Shown piece by piece: positions 16,558-26,449 of a stretch of DNA of 39,309 bases. The number at the start of each line of letters is the position of its first letter. Position 1 is the stretch's first letter. Origin of the DNA: an uncultured Taibaiella sp. (lineage in GTDB: Bacteria; Bacteroidota; Bacteroidia; Chitinophagales; Chitinophagaceae); assembly GCA_937870855.1 (NCBI GenBank), contig CALMWT010000120.1:1-39309 (forward strand). Direction: 5' to 3'. A model generated the notes under the pieces. The model had not been told where the DNA came from. It worked only from the letters and a program-made list of their open reading frames with translations, and searched no databases. The position numbers were made by a program, and so were the translations under genes.

Positions 16558-17594
16558 TGATCGTGGTTTTTGCGGTTGCTTTCGCTTCGTGCAATAAAGA
16601 CGACAAGCAAGCGGCACCTGTAATTACGGAGGGGAAAAAGACATTTATTGTGTGCGAAGGAAGCTACGGAAATGGTAATGGAAGGCTGGATGTTTACTTT
16701 TCTGAAACCGACAGTCTTTATGAGAATGTTTATAAAAACATCAACGGCAAAAACCTCGGCGATGTTTTTCAAAGCATGACCTGGATAGGTGATAAGCTTT
16801 ATCTCGCTATCAATAATTCCGACAAGATTGTAGTATTGAATAAAGACCTTACGCTTAGTACACAGATTGCTGTTGCTAAACCGCGTTATATTTTGCCTAT
16901 CAATGAACACAAGGCTTATGTATCTTCTATGTACACCAACAAAGTGTTTGTTTTCGATCCAGCTTCGTCCACGGTAACCGGCAGTGTTGAGTTGTCTGCT
17001 ATCAATACGGAGGGAATGTTGCTGCATAATCAGAAACTTTACGTTTGTCCCTGGGATACTGCTTCCGGCAAAGTGTATGTGATCAATACAATGAATGATG
17101 AATTGGAAGATAGCTTTGAAGTAGCTGGTCGCGCACCATCGGAAGTGCTGATAGATAAGGAGCAGAAACTTTGGATTCTTTCGGGGAATGTTGCAAAGGG
17201 CAAGCCTGCTTTTTGGACGCGTGTAGATCCGAACACAAAGCATATTCTGAGAACTTATTCTTTTCCTGCCAATGCTGATCCTGTAAAGCCACTCCTGAAT
17301 AGCGCAAAGGATTCGATCTATTTTATTGAAGTGAATAATTTTTTGGGCGCGGAACACAACGGCATTTATCGCATGTCCATTCATGATAACAGTCTTCCTT
17401 CCATTCCTTTTATTCCCGCACACGCCGGACAATATTTTTGGGCGCTTGCCATCCACCCGAACGGCGATATTTATGTCGGCGATCCAAAAGGTTTTACACA
17501 GAAAAGCTCCGTGATGATTTACGATACAAAAGGAAATTTGAAAAAGCAATTCAACACGGGAGTAGGCGTAGGTCATTTCTACTTTAGCGATTAA
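16530..17594 (+). CDS. YncE/DUF5074-type beta-propeller lipoprotein (BtuG-like)
   Basis: A 354-residue protein. The signal sequence ends in the lipobox AFASC, with C21 as the lipidated Cys. Repeated propeller blades follow: SMTWIGDKLYLAINNSDKIVVLNKD, PINEHKAYVSSMYTNKVFVFDP, LLHNQKLYVCPWDTASGKVYVINT and LAIHPNGDIYVGDPKG. Two starts are possible: ATG 16530, inside the previous gene, which gives an Arg in the n-region, or ATG 16557, overlapping its TAA, which gives a very short uncharged signal. I prefer 16530. BtuG of Bacteroides is a surface propeller lipoprotein that binds B12 tightly and caps BtuB. Position right before a BtuB-type receptor under a B12 riboswitch makes this a likely BtuG counterpart. 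Confidence 0.85.
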   Translation: MDRAYYQALMIVVFAVAFASCNKDDKQAAPVITEGKKTFIVCEGSYGNGNGRLDVYFSETDSLYENVYKNINGKNLGDVFQSMTWIGDKLYLAINNSDKIVVLNKDLTLSTQIAVAKPRYILPINEHKAYVSSMYTNKVFVFDPASSTVTGSVELSAINTEGMLLHNQKLYVCPWDTASGKVYVINTMNDELEDSFEVAGRAPSEVLIDKEQKLWILSGNVAKGKPAFWTRVDPNTKHILRTYSFPANADPVKPLLNSAKDSIYFIEVNNFLGAEHNGIYRMSIHDNSLPSIPFIPAHAGQYFWALAIHPNGDIYVGDPKGFTQKSSVMIYDTKGNLKKQFNTGVGVGHFYFSD

Positions 17595-17601
17595 AGTGAA
17601 G

Positions 17602-19524
17602 ATGTTACCTAACCATATTGTTCGAAAAAATTTGAGAATAGCATTGCTTATTGCCGTGCTTTTTTCCTTTGTTGAACGAAGTGGTGCGCAAAAGAATGAT
17701 GATACTTTGAAGGAAATACACGTCCGTGATAAAAAAAATCCTTCTCAGGATGAACGCCTGAATAATTTTTCTGTCGGTCAAAAACTTACGACCATTGACA
17801 GTGTTACGTTGGAGCAATACCGAATGCAATCGGTTGCAAATTTGCTTTCGCAACAAACACCTGTGTTCATTAAATCTTATGGTCTAAACGGACTTGCCAC
17901 ATTGAATATTCGCGGTTCGTCTGCGGCACAATCGCAGGTGTTTTGGAATGGTGTGCCGATCAATAATGCGGCGCTTGGAATGGCAGATATTTCTTTGTTG
18001 CCTGTTTCGATGATTAACAAACTGCATCTCATATATGGCAGTTCAGCTGCGCTCTGGGGCAGTGGAAACATAGGCGGGGCTTTACTTTTAGAGAGTGATG
18101 CTCCTTCCTTTCAAAAAAAATTTCAGTATGAATTTGCTTTAGGAGCAGGCAGCTTCGGGCAATATCAGGCGGGAGGAAAGATTGGTTTTGCGAAAAGAAA
18201 ATTCAATTTCAGCACTAATGTTTTTGCACAAACTGCGCGCAACAATTTTAAGTATGAAAATGATCTCGGTGAAACAGAGAGGACAAGCAATGCACACTTA
18301 AATGGACTCGCACTACAGCAGCAAATCGCTTACAGGCATAATGAGAAAAGCACACTTCGCTTCATAGGTTGGTATCAAAATTATTATCGAGAAATTCCTG
18401 CTGCGATGTTTGAAGCATACTCGGAGAAAATTCGAAGAGATGAATCTTTACGGCTGATGCTTGATTGGAATCGAAAATCGTTATTGGGAAATCTTTATGC
18501 AAAAGCTGCTTTTTTAAAAGACAAAATGCACTTTGTTGACGACACGATAAAACTAAATTCGGAGAACACTTCGTATCAAAGTTTCGTGGAAGCAGGCTGG
18601 AAAAAAAGATTTTCAGAACGTCATCAATTAATGGTTTTTACGCCGTTGCAAATTTCGTGGATGAAGCCGGATACTATTCTGCGCAATCAACAGAAATACG
18701 CACTTGTAGTTGCCTATAGCTACAACGACCTTAAAGAAAAGTTCAAAGCCTCTGTGAATTTGCGTGATGAAGTGATTGATGGTTTGAATGTTTTTCTACC
18801 GGGCATCAGCGCATCGTATGCCTTTACAAAAAGCTTCACTATTCGTGCAAATTTTCAGCGAACTTTTAGAGTGCCTACATTGAATGAATTGTACTATAGT
18901 CCTGGTGGCAATAAAAATCTGAAGCCGGAAAAAGGGTGGAGTATTGATGCGGGTTACAAACTCGAAAAGCGCATCAGCAATTTTTCTTTGCTGCACGATG
19001 TATCTGTTTACAATCGCGTGATTGAGGATTGGATCATTTGGCTTGGTGGCGCAATATGGACACCACACAATATTGCAAGTGTTCACAGCAGAGGAATAGA
19101 AACAGAGAATTTATTTTCACTTGCATTGCACGACTGGAAATTGTACCTCGGTTTTAATGCTTCCTACATTGCTGCAACTACTATGTCAAGTCATATTCCC
19201 AATGATGGAAGTATTGGTAAACAAATTCCCTACACACCAAAATATTCCGGTCAGCTAAATGCAGGCTTTGGTTTCCGTTCGCTGTACTTCAACTACAACC
19301 ATACTTACACCGGACTTCGATACATGAATGTGGATGAAACCGGCGCTATCAATGCTTACCAAACAAGCAATGTGCAGGCAAGCTACTTGCTAAAACTGCG
19401 AACGGATTCTCTTTCATTTTCCGCACAAGCAAACAACATTTTCAATGCCTCCTATCAAGTTGTAAACGCCCGACCAATGCCGGGCGTGAACTGGCTTTTT
19501 AGCCTGAGGTTTTCGTCAAGGTAG
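17602..19524 (+). CDS. btuB: TonB-dependent outer-membrane cobalamin receptor (BtuB-like)
   Basis: A 640-residue protein, with a GTG at 17596 as a two-codon-longer alternative. A signal peptide ends RSGAQ. A TonB-box-like stretch and plug domain follow: SVANLLSQQTPVFIKSYGLNGLATLNIRGSSAAQSQVFWNGVPINNA, LHLIYGSSAALWGSGNIGGALLLES. A 22-strand-type barrel then runs to the aromatic C-terminus (WLFSLRFSSR). FRVPTLNELYYSPGGNKNLKPEKGWSIDAGY is the usual late barrel signature. There is no carboxypeptidase-regulatory domain. It is last in the riboswitch operon, 7 bases after the BtuG-like gene. It should import cobalamins using TonB energy. Confidence 0.9.
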   Translation: MLPNHIVRKNLRIALLIAVLFSFVERSGAQKNDDTLKEIHVRDKKNPSQDERLNNFSVGQKLTTIDSVTLEQYRMQSVANLLSQQTPVFIKSYGLNGLATLNIRGSSAAQSQVFWNGVPINNAALGMADISLLPVSMINKLHLIYGSSAALWGSGNIGGALLLESDAPSFQKKFQYEFALGAGSFGQYQAGGKIGFAKRKFNFSTNVFAQTARNNFKYENDLGETERTSNAHLNGLALQQQIAYRHNEKSTLRFIGWYQNYYREIPAAMFEAYSEKIRRDESLRLMLDWNRKSLLGNLYAKAAFLKDKMHFVDDTIKLNSENTSYQSFVEAGWKKRFSERHQLMVFTPLQISWMKPDTILRNQQKYALVVAYSYNDLKEKFKASVNLRDEVIDGLNVFLPGISASYAFTKSFTIRANFQRTFRVPTLNELYYSPGGNKNLKPEKGWSIDAGYKLEKRISNFSLLHDVSVYNRVIEDWIIWLGGAIWTPHNIASVHSRGIETENLFSLALHDWKLYLGFNASYIAATTMSSHIPNDGSIGKQIPYTPKYSGQLNAGFGFRSLYFNYNHTYTGLRYMNVDETGAINAYQTSNVQASYLLKLRTDSLSFSAQANNIFNASYQVVNARPMPGVNWLFSLRFSSR

Positions 19525-19538
19525 CGTAAGAACAAATG

Positions 19539-20108
19539 CTACATACTTTGTCGAATCGTCATTAAACCTTTCGTCCATCTTGCAATTTCATTCAGCATGG
19601 CATGTGCCGCTTTTTCAGATTGTTCGGTGGGCACAAACTCGTCCTTGTCGTTTATTAGTTTGGAAAAGAATGGAATGTTCACCATTTCATTGATCGGAAC
19701 AATTTTATAAACCGTAAGGTCTCCTCTTAATCCATTTGCTGCGCGCGTACCTGCTGATACACCCCCATAACTTACAATGCCGGCTGCTTTATAATTCCAT
19801 TCTTTGAAAAGATATTCGAGGGCGTTGCGAAGTGGTGCAGGATAATTGAAATTGTACTCTGCGGTTACAAAAATATACGCATCAGCTTCTTCAATTTTTG
19901 CACTCCACTTTTTGGTATGTTCGTGTTGGTATTTTTGAAGACCAGGATGATTAGGTTCATCCATCAATGGCAAGTTGATGATTGCCAAATCCAGCACTTC
20001 TACGTCAAAAGCTGAGTGGGTGTTTGCTAATCTTTCTATCCATTTTACAACATGTGGAGCTTTTCTTCCGGGGCGCACGGTTGAGTTGATAATCTTCAGT
20101 TTGTACAT
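19539..20108 (-). CDS. NADPH-dependent FMN reductase (flavodoxin-like fold)
   Basis: A 189-residue protein. The N-terminal flavin phosphate loop is INSTVRPGRKAPHVVKW. EADAYIFVTAEYNFNYPAPLRNALEYLF is the hallmark of the FMN_red family, and GIVSYGGVSAGTRAANGLRG contacts the flavin. Such enzymes reduce FMN, quinones or azo compounds with NAD(P)H. It is convergent with btuB, with only 14 bases between stops, and lies just after the S8 peptidase on the same strand. No functional link to B12 can be shown. Confidence 0.88.
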   Translation of the reverse strand: MYKLKIINSTVRPGRKAPHVVKWIERLANTHSAFDVEVLDLAIINLPLMDEPNHPGLQKYQHEHTKKWSAKIEEADAYIFVTAEYNFNYPAPLRNALEYLFKEWNYKAAGIVSYGGVSAGTRAANGLRGDLTVYKIVPINEMVNIPFFSKLINDKDEFVPTEQSEKAAHAMLNEIARWTKGLMTIRQSM

Positions 20109-20124
20109 AATTCTTCTGTTTTCT

Positions 20125-23100
20125 TTAGTCTGTTACAAGGACTTTGTAGGTATTTATTTGGTCGTCTATAAAACAACGAACAGTATAGATTCCAGTTTCG
20201 AGATCAGGTAAAATAAAAGTTGTTTTTACATCAAAGTCGTTGGAAAAAGATGCCGCCTCATAAACCTTTCTGCCCACCACATCATACATCACCAGTTTCA
20301 ATTCTGTGCCCGGTACGCCGTTCCACATTACGTTCAATTTATTGTTGGTAACAGGATTTGGATAAAGCATTATTGTGTTTCGACCTTTTGACGGTACGGA
20401 TGTATTGAACCAAAACTCTGAGAAGGAAGCGACTGTCGTTTGCGCATAGTATCCTTTTTCATAAGGCACCCATTGTATGGCGGTATAAGGAATGAAAATG
20501 TAGGAGCCGTTTACATTGTCGGTAAGCGAACCATTTTCACGATTCTTTTTTGCATCACTATATTGAGTAATGCCCAGACGATAAGCATCATCGGCGCGTG
20601 CACAAGTATCGCAGTTCTGATCGTTTACCAATTTCACCACCTCCTGATCTGTAATAAAAAGCCGGATGGAAACACTATCCTCAGCATTTTGCGCAGACTG
20701 AAGCACATAGTTGCGTTGAAGATTATAATGCCGTAGAACAGGATTGAGAACGTAAGAATGATTGTAAAGATAAACGTCCGTATTTCCTGTATTTGCGTTG
20801 CTGTGCATTTGCGCGAGTATATCATTTCCACTCACAAAATCTGTCCAACCGCCGGAGTTTACAATATTAGATACTTTAACCGATGCACCGTTGTACACAG
20901 GATGTTTCAAATCGAAAATGTGTATGTCGTCAATTGCAATTCCATCCCACGCTGCTCCCGCATCCGAACGTAAAACGAATCTTAGTTTCAATGAGGGTAC
21001 ATCTTTAGGAAGAGGTATAGAAGCAACGCGCCACCGTAAACTACTGTCATTCCAAACCTGCTGATCGCCATACCAATTGTACCCTTCACCCGTTGCCCCC
21101 AATTTTTTCCAGTTAGTTCCATCATCCGAATACTCAACATAAGCTGCATCGCAAAGTGTGTTGCCACAGTTTTCAATATGCGTGCTCAGGCTGAAACTTA
21201 GCATCGGGTTTTGCAAACCGGAAAGTTCAAAGCAAGGGGAATACAAATAAGATGCTTCATTGTCGTTATAGTTTCCTGAGAGATTTGTCGTCCAAACTTT
21301 TGTTCCACTTGCTGCTTTTTTTAGGCGTAAACTATTGGGGGTTCCGTATTGCCATGAACTGTTGAAGCCATCTGCAAACCAGTTGCCATCGTTTGTTTCA
21401 AAGTTTTCAAGATAAGGGAACGAAGTTATATTGGGTTGATTTCGGAAACGGAAATTGAGGATGCTGTCGTTAGGCAAATAACTATCTCCTTTTGCATTGA
21501 GCCACACATCTAACGTATGCTGACCGATAGAAAGGGTATTAAGTTTCGCGTTGAAAGTATGCGTAACAGTATCTTTCGCCGCAAGGGAAAAAATAGTGTC
21601 TCTCACCACCGCGCCATTATCCATTCGGTAGAAAAGTTCAATGGTGTCTTGTGGAAGATTGTCGCTGTTGTAAACCTGAATAGTAAGGGATGCGGAGTCT
21701 ATGCTGCAATTAAATTTTGACGGGCTGAGAATAGCAAGCAATTGTACGTCATTCTTCACGCTGTATAGTTTGAAGTTGTCGAGTGTTAGTCCGTTTCCAT
21801 ACTCGTTCATTGCAATTACTGACGTGTCCCGTTGTCCGATTCTTACCTGAAAATTGGAAGAAAAATCCTGCCCTGCAATCGCTAACGTGTTGGTGAGAGA
21901 AAGCGAACCTGTATTGATTATTTTCCCCGGAGTTTCCGATGTGTCAAACGTATAAATGTTCAGCCAGGGTGCGGTGTCATTCCCTCTTATCCATACTTCG
22001 TTGCCTGCAAGAAATTTTGGTTTGCCGTGAAGTTTATAATCAAATTCTACGCGCGCTTCTGTAGTTGCTGCATTATATCCTTGCAGGTTAAAAGTTCCTG
22101 TAAGATAATTTTGGTTGTCGTTCTTGTTCAGCAAAAGATCCATGCTAAGAGATCGTTGTCCGGTGATCAATACATCGGAGCTTACAAAGCTTCGCAGTCT
22201 TCCAGAATCTGTTGAATTGAAATAATCCCAATGGTCGTTTGCAAATACGCCCATAGTGTCTTTCAAAACAGAAAAAGCAGGTGCATTTTCAAAATCATCG
22301 GTAAACGAAGCGTTGATATTTACAGGAGCATTGTTTAATTGTTGGATGAATCTGGTAATAGTATCGTTCGATTTTACAAGGTCGGTCATCGCAAGATTTT
22401 CCACCGCAAATCTTATTTTATAAATGCCTGCTGCTGCAAAATTTTGTCCGGGTATATTGATGATGATACTTCCGTTTGCAGGGATGGGCATGGAAGAAAT
22501 CTGTGATTGCCAATTGCCATTTATACTATAGGAAATACGATAATTACTCACGGCCACATCATCAAGATTGCGGATGCGCAGAGACAATGTTTCATTGCTG
22601 GTAAGTGCAGCACTGGTAAGTAATCTTCCGCTGTGCGGCGATAGAATTGAATCAGCCATCAGGTCGCCATCCGAAATATTTCCTGAACAATTTCCATCGT
22701 TTGGTAATCTTCTCACCGCCTTACTTCTCCATCCTGATATTGCACCAAACATTGGTTGCACAGCTACGTATTGTAAACTGTCGAGCGATAGTCCTGAAAA
22801 AATATAGTTTGTGGTTGTTACTGTATCTACGGGTAATAAGTCATCACCGATTTTCCTCATCACTTTATAACCTGAAACATTCGGAATGCTGTTCCAGCTT
22901 ATACTTATATATCCGGGACATTGATCGTTGCTCAATTGAAGTATTGGTTCAGGATTGATGGTAAATCTTCCGCCTGCATCTTGCATGGAAGTGTTGTTTC
23001 TACTTATCCTTAAAGAGCATTGCGCTGAACTAATGTTAGGTGTTTTCCAATAAAAATATTTTTGTGTAGCGGGAATATTTGTACTTAACACGTTCCAACT

Positions 23101-25125
23101 GCTTCCGTTATTATCAGAATATTCCAAAGTAAATGGATTAGGATTGTCGGAAGCGTCCCAGTAAATATGCAATGAATCATTGGCCGGTAACTTACTGCCT
23201 GCAACCGGAAATTTGATCTTAACCGCAGCCGGAACAAAATCGTAGGCTAAAACATAACGCTGCTTTCCCGCCGGTAATAATGTGCCCTTCACTGTGATGG
23301 AACAATTGCCCGCCGATGGGTTGTCTATAGTAATCTGTTCTGAATTATTTCGGTTATCAATACCACGCACAGCATTGTTGGTAACATTCCCAGCAGACGG
23401 ATCAAGAATCCAGGGGAGATAAGAAGTGCCTCCAGAATTAGCTTCAAGATCAAGGTTGTTGATGAGGGCGGTGGACGAAAGAGGACTCGCGGGATCATCG
23501 TGCCAGTACAACATTATTTTCACCTGTGCCGTGTTTGGAGGTATTATGATGTTGTGCGTTTTGGTCGCACCGTTGTTTACAGAATCAATATTGAACCAAT
23601 TGTTGTCTAACATTTGAATGGAACGATAGGTATTTATCAATCCATAGCCATGCGTAAAATCAGGACCAGGTTTGCCCATGTCGGTTGCTCCGTTCATGGC
23701 GAGTGTTTTTAGCAGATCGGAAGGAATATTTTGATTGCCGGAAAGCTGTTTGTAACGCTGCTCTATTAATGCAAGATTTCCCGCAACAACAGGGGAAGAC
23801 ATACTTGTGCCATTGCTGTGGCCATACATATCGTAGATGTCGCCCGAATAAATACTAAAGCCATATCCCATAATTTCCGGCTTAAGCCTGCCATCTTTTA
23901 CAGGGCCACGTGAAGTCTTTGGCCACAGCGTATCGTATTTGGTCATTGCTCCTACAGTGAGAATGTTTTTTGCCGGTTGATAGCCTCCTGTTACTGTGCC
24001 ATAGCCTGCGGGAAAAGAATTAAACTGTAACAACCCATCGTTTCCCGAAGCAAACACATGCTGCACATAAGGATAATCTTTTTGAAATTGATCGAGCATC
24101 TGTGAATACTGATCGTAAGTGCCTGCATAAACCGGATCGCCCAACACTGCCGCGTAAGAGTTATTGGTAATCGTCATGTTGTAGTCGGCATACATGTATG
24201 GGGTTTGCGCCCACACCAAATCGTAAATATGATTCAGGATTTTTACCGACGGAGCCATTCCCTGCGTGCGCGGATCCATGATGCCTTTTCCGCCCACAGT
24301 TAGTGTAGTATGAATGCCGTGCATAGTGGCATTGGCGGGATTGAAATTAATTACTCTGTCGCGTGCATCCACATGATAAATTGCCGAAACATTGTCGCCC
24401 ACTCCTACGCTTACACCCCCGCCATCAAGATTTTTTCCACCGGGTGCCAGAGGTGCGCTTAAAAGATTTGCCCCACTCGAAGAGCGAGCGTCACTATTGA
24501 GCGGTTGAATATTTGCGGGCAGGCTGATGTATTTTACAAGAACATCTTTTGCGAGTTCGTAAATTTTATTTTGTGGTAATTGGACAGTGTATGTGTTTAC
24601 TGCTGCAAAGCGTTTATCAGTAACCGCACCTTCATGTTGTTTTAGTAATTGCTCAATCTCGTTTAAAGAAGTTTGGGGCACAAAAGAAAGCAAAACAACC
24701 GCTCTTTTACCGGAACGCAAATTGAACTCGTTAATAATTCTATCATCAATTTTCCATTCTTTTTTAAACTCTGTAATACTTCGGATGCCCAACGCGGTGA
24801 CATCAAGGTTTTTTAACGGAAAATGAAGGACAGCAACATAAACCATGTTCGGAATATAATCGAGTAAGGTGACGCCATTAGTCGCTAATTGTTGCTTTTG
24901 AAATTCAGAAGGCAATTCCTGAAACTGTAATAAAACCTGTACAGACTGAGTAGGATTTTTTTTGAGAACGCTGTCGAACCATTGCTGCGCATTTGGAGCA
25001 GGATTGATTTGTTGCCCTTTTATCTCTACAACGTAAGGATTTGCTTTTTGCTGCGCGAAAGAGGAGGTCGTTGAAAAAATTATTGCTATTGCAACACAGC
25101 GCATGAATCGTAGCATTATGCTCAT
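20125..25125 (-). CDS. Giant T9SS-secreted S8 (subtilisin-like) serine peptidase
   Basis: A 1666-residue protein. A signal peptide (cleavage after SSFAQ) and a pro-region of about 200 residues come first. The S8 domain has Asp in GVGDNVSA (D244), His in TMHGIHTTLTVGG (H269), the oxyanion Asn in FASGNDG (N362) and Ser in NGTSMSSPVVAGN (S441), so the triad is complete. Beta-sandwich and fibronectin-like modules follow, including one near 900-1080 and a MAM/jelly-roll-like module near 1240-1400 (AAWDGIAIDDIHIFD). The last 80 or so residues (MLYPNPVTNNKLNVMW ... DLETGIYTVRCFID) are a T9SS sorting domain. It is expected to be an extracellular or surface protease. The start could be M1 or M4. Confidence 0.92.
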   Translation of the reverse strand: MSIMLRFMRCVAIAIIFSTTSSFAQQKANPYVVEIKGQQINPAPNAQQWFDSVLKKNPTQSVQVLLQFQELPSEFQKQQLATNGVTLLDYIPNMVYVAVLHFPLKNLDVTALGIRSITEFKKEWKIDDRIINEFNLRSGKRAVVLLSFVPQTSLNEIEQLLKQHEGAVTDKRFAAVNTYTVQLPQNKIYELAKDVLVKYISLPANIQPLNSDARSSSGANLLSAPLAPGGKNLDGGGVSVGVGDNVSAIYHVDARDRVINFNPANATMHGIHTTLTVGGKGIMDPRTQGMAPSVKILNHIYDLVWAQTPYMYADYNMTITNNSYAAVLGDPVYAGTYDQYSQMLDQFQKDYPYVQHVFASGNDGLLQFNSFPAGYGTVTGGYQPAKNILTVGAMTKYDTLWPKTSRGPVKDGRLKPEIMGYGFSIYSGDIYDMYGHSNGTSMSSPVVAGNLALIEQRYKQLSGNQNIPSDLLKTLAMNGATDMGKPGPDFTHGYGLINTYRSIQMLDNNWFNIDSVNNGATKTHNIIIPPNTAQVKIMLYWHDDPASPLSSTALINNLDLEANSGGTSYLPWILDPSAGNVTNNAVRGIDNRNNSEQITIDNPSAGNCSITVKGTLLPAGKQRYVLAYDFVPAAVKIKFPVAGSKLPANDSLHIYWDASDNPNPFTLEYSDNNGSSWNVLSTNIPATQKYFYWKTPNISSAQCSLRISRNNTSMQDAGGRFTINPEPILQLSNDQCPGYISISWNSIPNVSGYKVMRKIGDDLLPVDTVTTTNYIFSGLSLDSLQYVAVQPMFGAISGWRSKAVRRLPNDGNCSGNISDGDLMADSILSPHSGRLLTSAALTSNETLSLRIRNLDDVAVSNYRISYSINGNWQSQISSMPIPANGSIIINIPGQNFAAAGIYKIRFAVENLAMTDLVKSNDTITRFIQQLNNAPVNINASFTDDFENAPAFSVLKDTMGVFANDHWDYFNSTDSGRLRSFVSSDVLITGQRSLSMDLLLNKNDNQNYLTGTFNLQGYNAATTEARVEFDYKLHGKPKFLAGNEVWIRGNDTAPWLNIYTFDTSETPGKIINTGSLSLTNTLAIAGQDFSSNFQVRIGQRDTSVIAMNEYGNGLTLDNFKLYSVKNDVQLLAILSPSKFNCSIDSASLTIQVYNSDNLPQDTIELFYRMDNGAVVRDTIFSLAAKDTVTHTFNAKLNTLSIGQHTLDVWLNAKGDSYLPNDSILNFRFRNQPNITSFPYLENFETNDGNWFADGFNSSWQYGTPNSLRLKKAASGTKVWTTNLSGNYNDNEASYLYSPCFELSGLQNPMLSFSLSTHIENCGNTLCDAAYVEYSDDGTNWKKLGATGEGYNWYGDQQVWNDSSLRWRVASIPLPKDVPSLKLRFVLRSDAGAAWDGIAIDDIHIFDLKHPVYNGASVKVSNIVNSGGWTDFVSGNDILAQMHSNANTGNTDVYLYNHSYVLNPVLRHYNLQRNYVLQSAQNAEDSVSIRLFITDQEVVKLVNDQNCDTCARADDAYRLGITQYSDAKKNRENGSLTDNVNGSYIFIPYTAIQWVPYEKGYYAQTTVASFSEFWFNTSVPSKGRNTIMLYPNPVTNNKLNVMWNGVPGTELKLVMYDVVGRKVYEAASFSNDFDVKTTFILPDLETGIYTVRCFIDDQINTYKVLVTD

Positions 25126-25208
25126 AAAATCTAACTTCTTAAGAATGGAACTATCGTAAAAGCTTCTACAAATTACTAAGAAAAACGCAGGTTGGAAGGC
25201 GCTATTGT

Positions 25209-26237
25209 TTAGATGAAATTCAGTTGATTAAACTCATTACCCAAAATGGAACCAGCATTTGCACCCAGCCATTTTTCCAGAAGAGTTGCATAAACTTGTC
25301 TGAAGTCAATTTCATATTTCACATCACCTTCGTCCAGGTCTTCAAGATTCGACAGAGGATTATACAACCCTGCTTTTTTCAAACCCCCACTCAACAAAAA
25401 CATATTGCTTGCGGCTCCGTGGTCTGTTCCCTTGTGTTCATTTTCTGCTACGCGTCTGCCGAATTCAGAAAAGATAACCACCACCACATCTTTAAATTTG
25501 TCGGTAGCCCTCAGTTCTTTGGTGAAGGAATGGAGTGCTTCATCGAGCTGCGATAAAAGTTTTTCGTGAGTCGGAATTTGGGATATATGCGTGTCGAAAC
25601 CTTCGTGCGACAGATAAAATACTTTTGGGCACAACTCTGAATTAATCAATTGTGCTACCTGTTTCAATTTGTTGCCAATCAGAGTATCGGGGTATGCGGA
25701 AAATAGCACGGACGAGTTTGTAGTTTGCCACGCTATTCCTTCGCGGTAATTTCCTTTTATAGCAAGACTTTTGGTTTCGCTCATTTCACAAACAAGTTCT
25801 TTTCGTTCAGGTGCCAAATCAAGGTATCTTCCCAGCCAACCTGTTTTTTGGCGGGCACTGGCAGTGTGCCAGAAGTTTAGACTTTTGAAATGCGAACGAT
25901 AAGGATGGGCATAACCAACATTATTGATAATGCTTACTTCGCCCCGGTCATATAGTTTTCGCAGTCCTGATAGTGAAGGATGCAAGCCAGTTTCATCGTT
26001 AAGTGGCAATGTTTTATTTCTGGAAATAGCAATGGAGGGGCGGTTGCGATAGTAAATATCATTACTAAAAGGAATTATGGTATTTAAACCGTCATTGCCA
26101 CCAGAGAGCTGGATGATAATGAGTTTTCGATCCTCAGATTTTTCGTTTTTGCTGATGCCTTTCAGAAGTTCGGGAACAAGTAGTGAAGCACCCGCCAATG
26201 AACTAAGCTTCAAAAATCTTGCTCGGCTTATTATCAA
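25209..26237 (-). CDS. DUF1501 secreted protein with twin-arginine-like leader
   Basis: A 342-residue protein. The start codon is TTG (26235-26237); an in-frame stop lies 12 bases upstream and no ATG fits. The leader SRARFLKLSSLAGASLLVPELL resembles a Tat/DUF1501 leader with only one Arg adjacent to the usual pair. Body motifs KLIIIQLSGGNDGLNTIIP, LHPSLSGLRKLYDRGEVSIINNVGYAHPYRSHF, FDTHISQIPTHEKLLSQLDEALHSF and VVVIFSEFGRRVAENEHKGTDHGAASNMFLLSGG define DUF1501, a sulfatase/alkaline-phosphatase-superfamily-like family. Members usually pair with a DUF1800 gene, which is absent next door. The substrate is unknown. Confidence 0.85.
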   Translation of the reverse strand: MIISRARFLKLSSLAGASLLVPELLKGISKNEKSEDRKLIIIQLSGGNDGLNTIIPFSNDIYYRNRPSIAISRNKTLPLNDETGLHPSLSGLRKLYDRGEVSIINNVGYAHPYRSHFKSLNFWHTASARQKTGWLGRYLDLAPERKELVCEMSETKSLAIKGNYREGIAWQTTNSSVLFSAYPDTLIGNKLKQVAQLINSELCPKVFYLSHEGFDTHISQIPTHEKLLSQLDEALHSFTKELRATDKFKDVVVVIFSEFGRRVAENEHKGTDHGAASNMFLLSGGLKKAGLYNPLSNLEDLDEGDVKYEIDFRQVYATLLEKWLGANAGSILGNEFNQLNFI

Positions 26238-26399
26238 TCTTATTGTTTATGGAAATATTGAAGTTGAATGATTAAAGAATTATACCAGAGAAAAAATATC
26301 AGTTGAATACTAATTGCGTAACATGATACAGCATGGACGACCTATGTTAGAAGGAAGATGGCCGCGCCCCGTCATTTTTAGCAACATACATAACCAAAG

Positions 26400-26424
26400 A
26401 AGCTGCCCCTTTTTGAGACAGCTT
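26400..26424 (-). terminator. Terminator-like hairpin downstream of the G-tract T9SS gene
   Basis: On the minus strand AAGCTGTCTC and GGGGCAGCTT form a 10-bp stem (two G-U pairs) around AAAAA, followed by CTTTGGTT. It lies 25 bases after the stop of the gene ending at 26450. The U tract is weak. Confidence 0.55.
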
Positions 26425-26449
26425 CATATACCTGCACAGCTTATATCGT

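Noticed and set aside
16554-17576. 340-codon open frame on the minus strand
   Set aside because: It lies exactly opposite the BtuG-like gene, has no family signature and is rich in Cys, His and Ile as mirror frames are.
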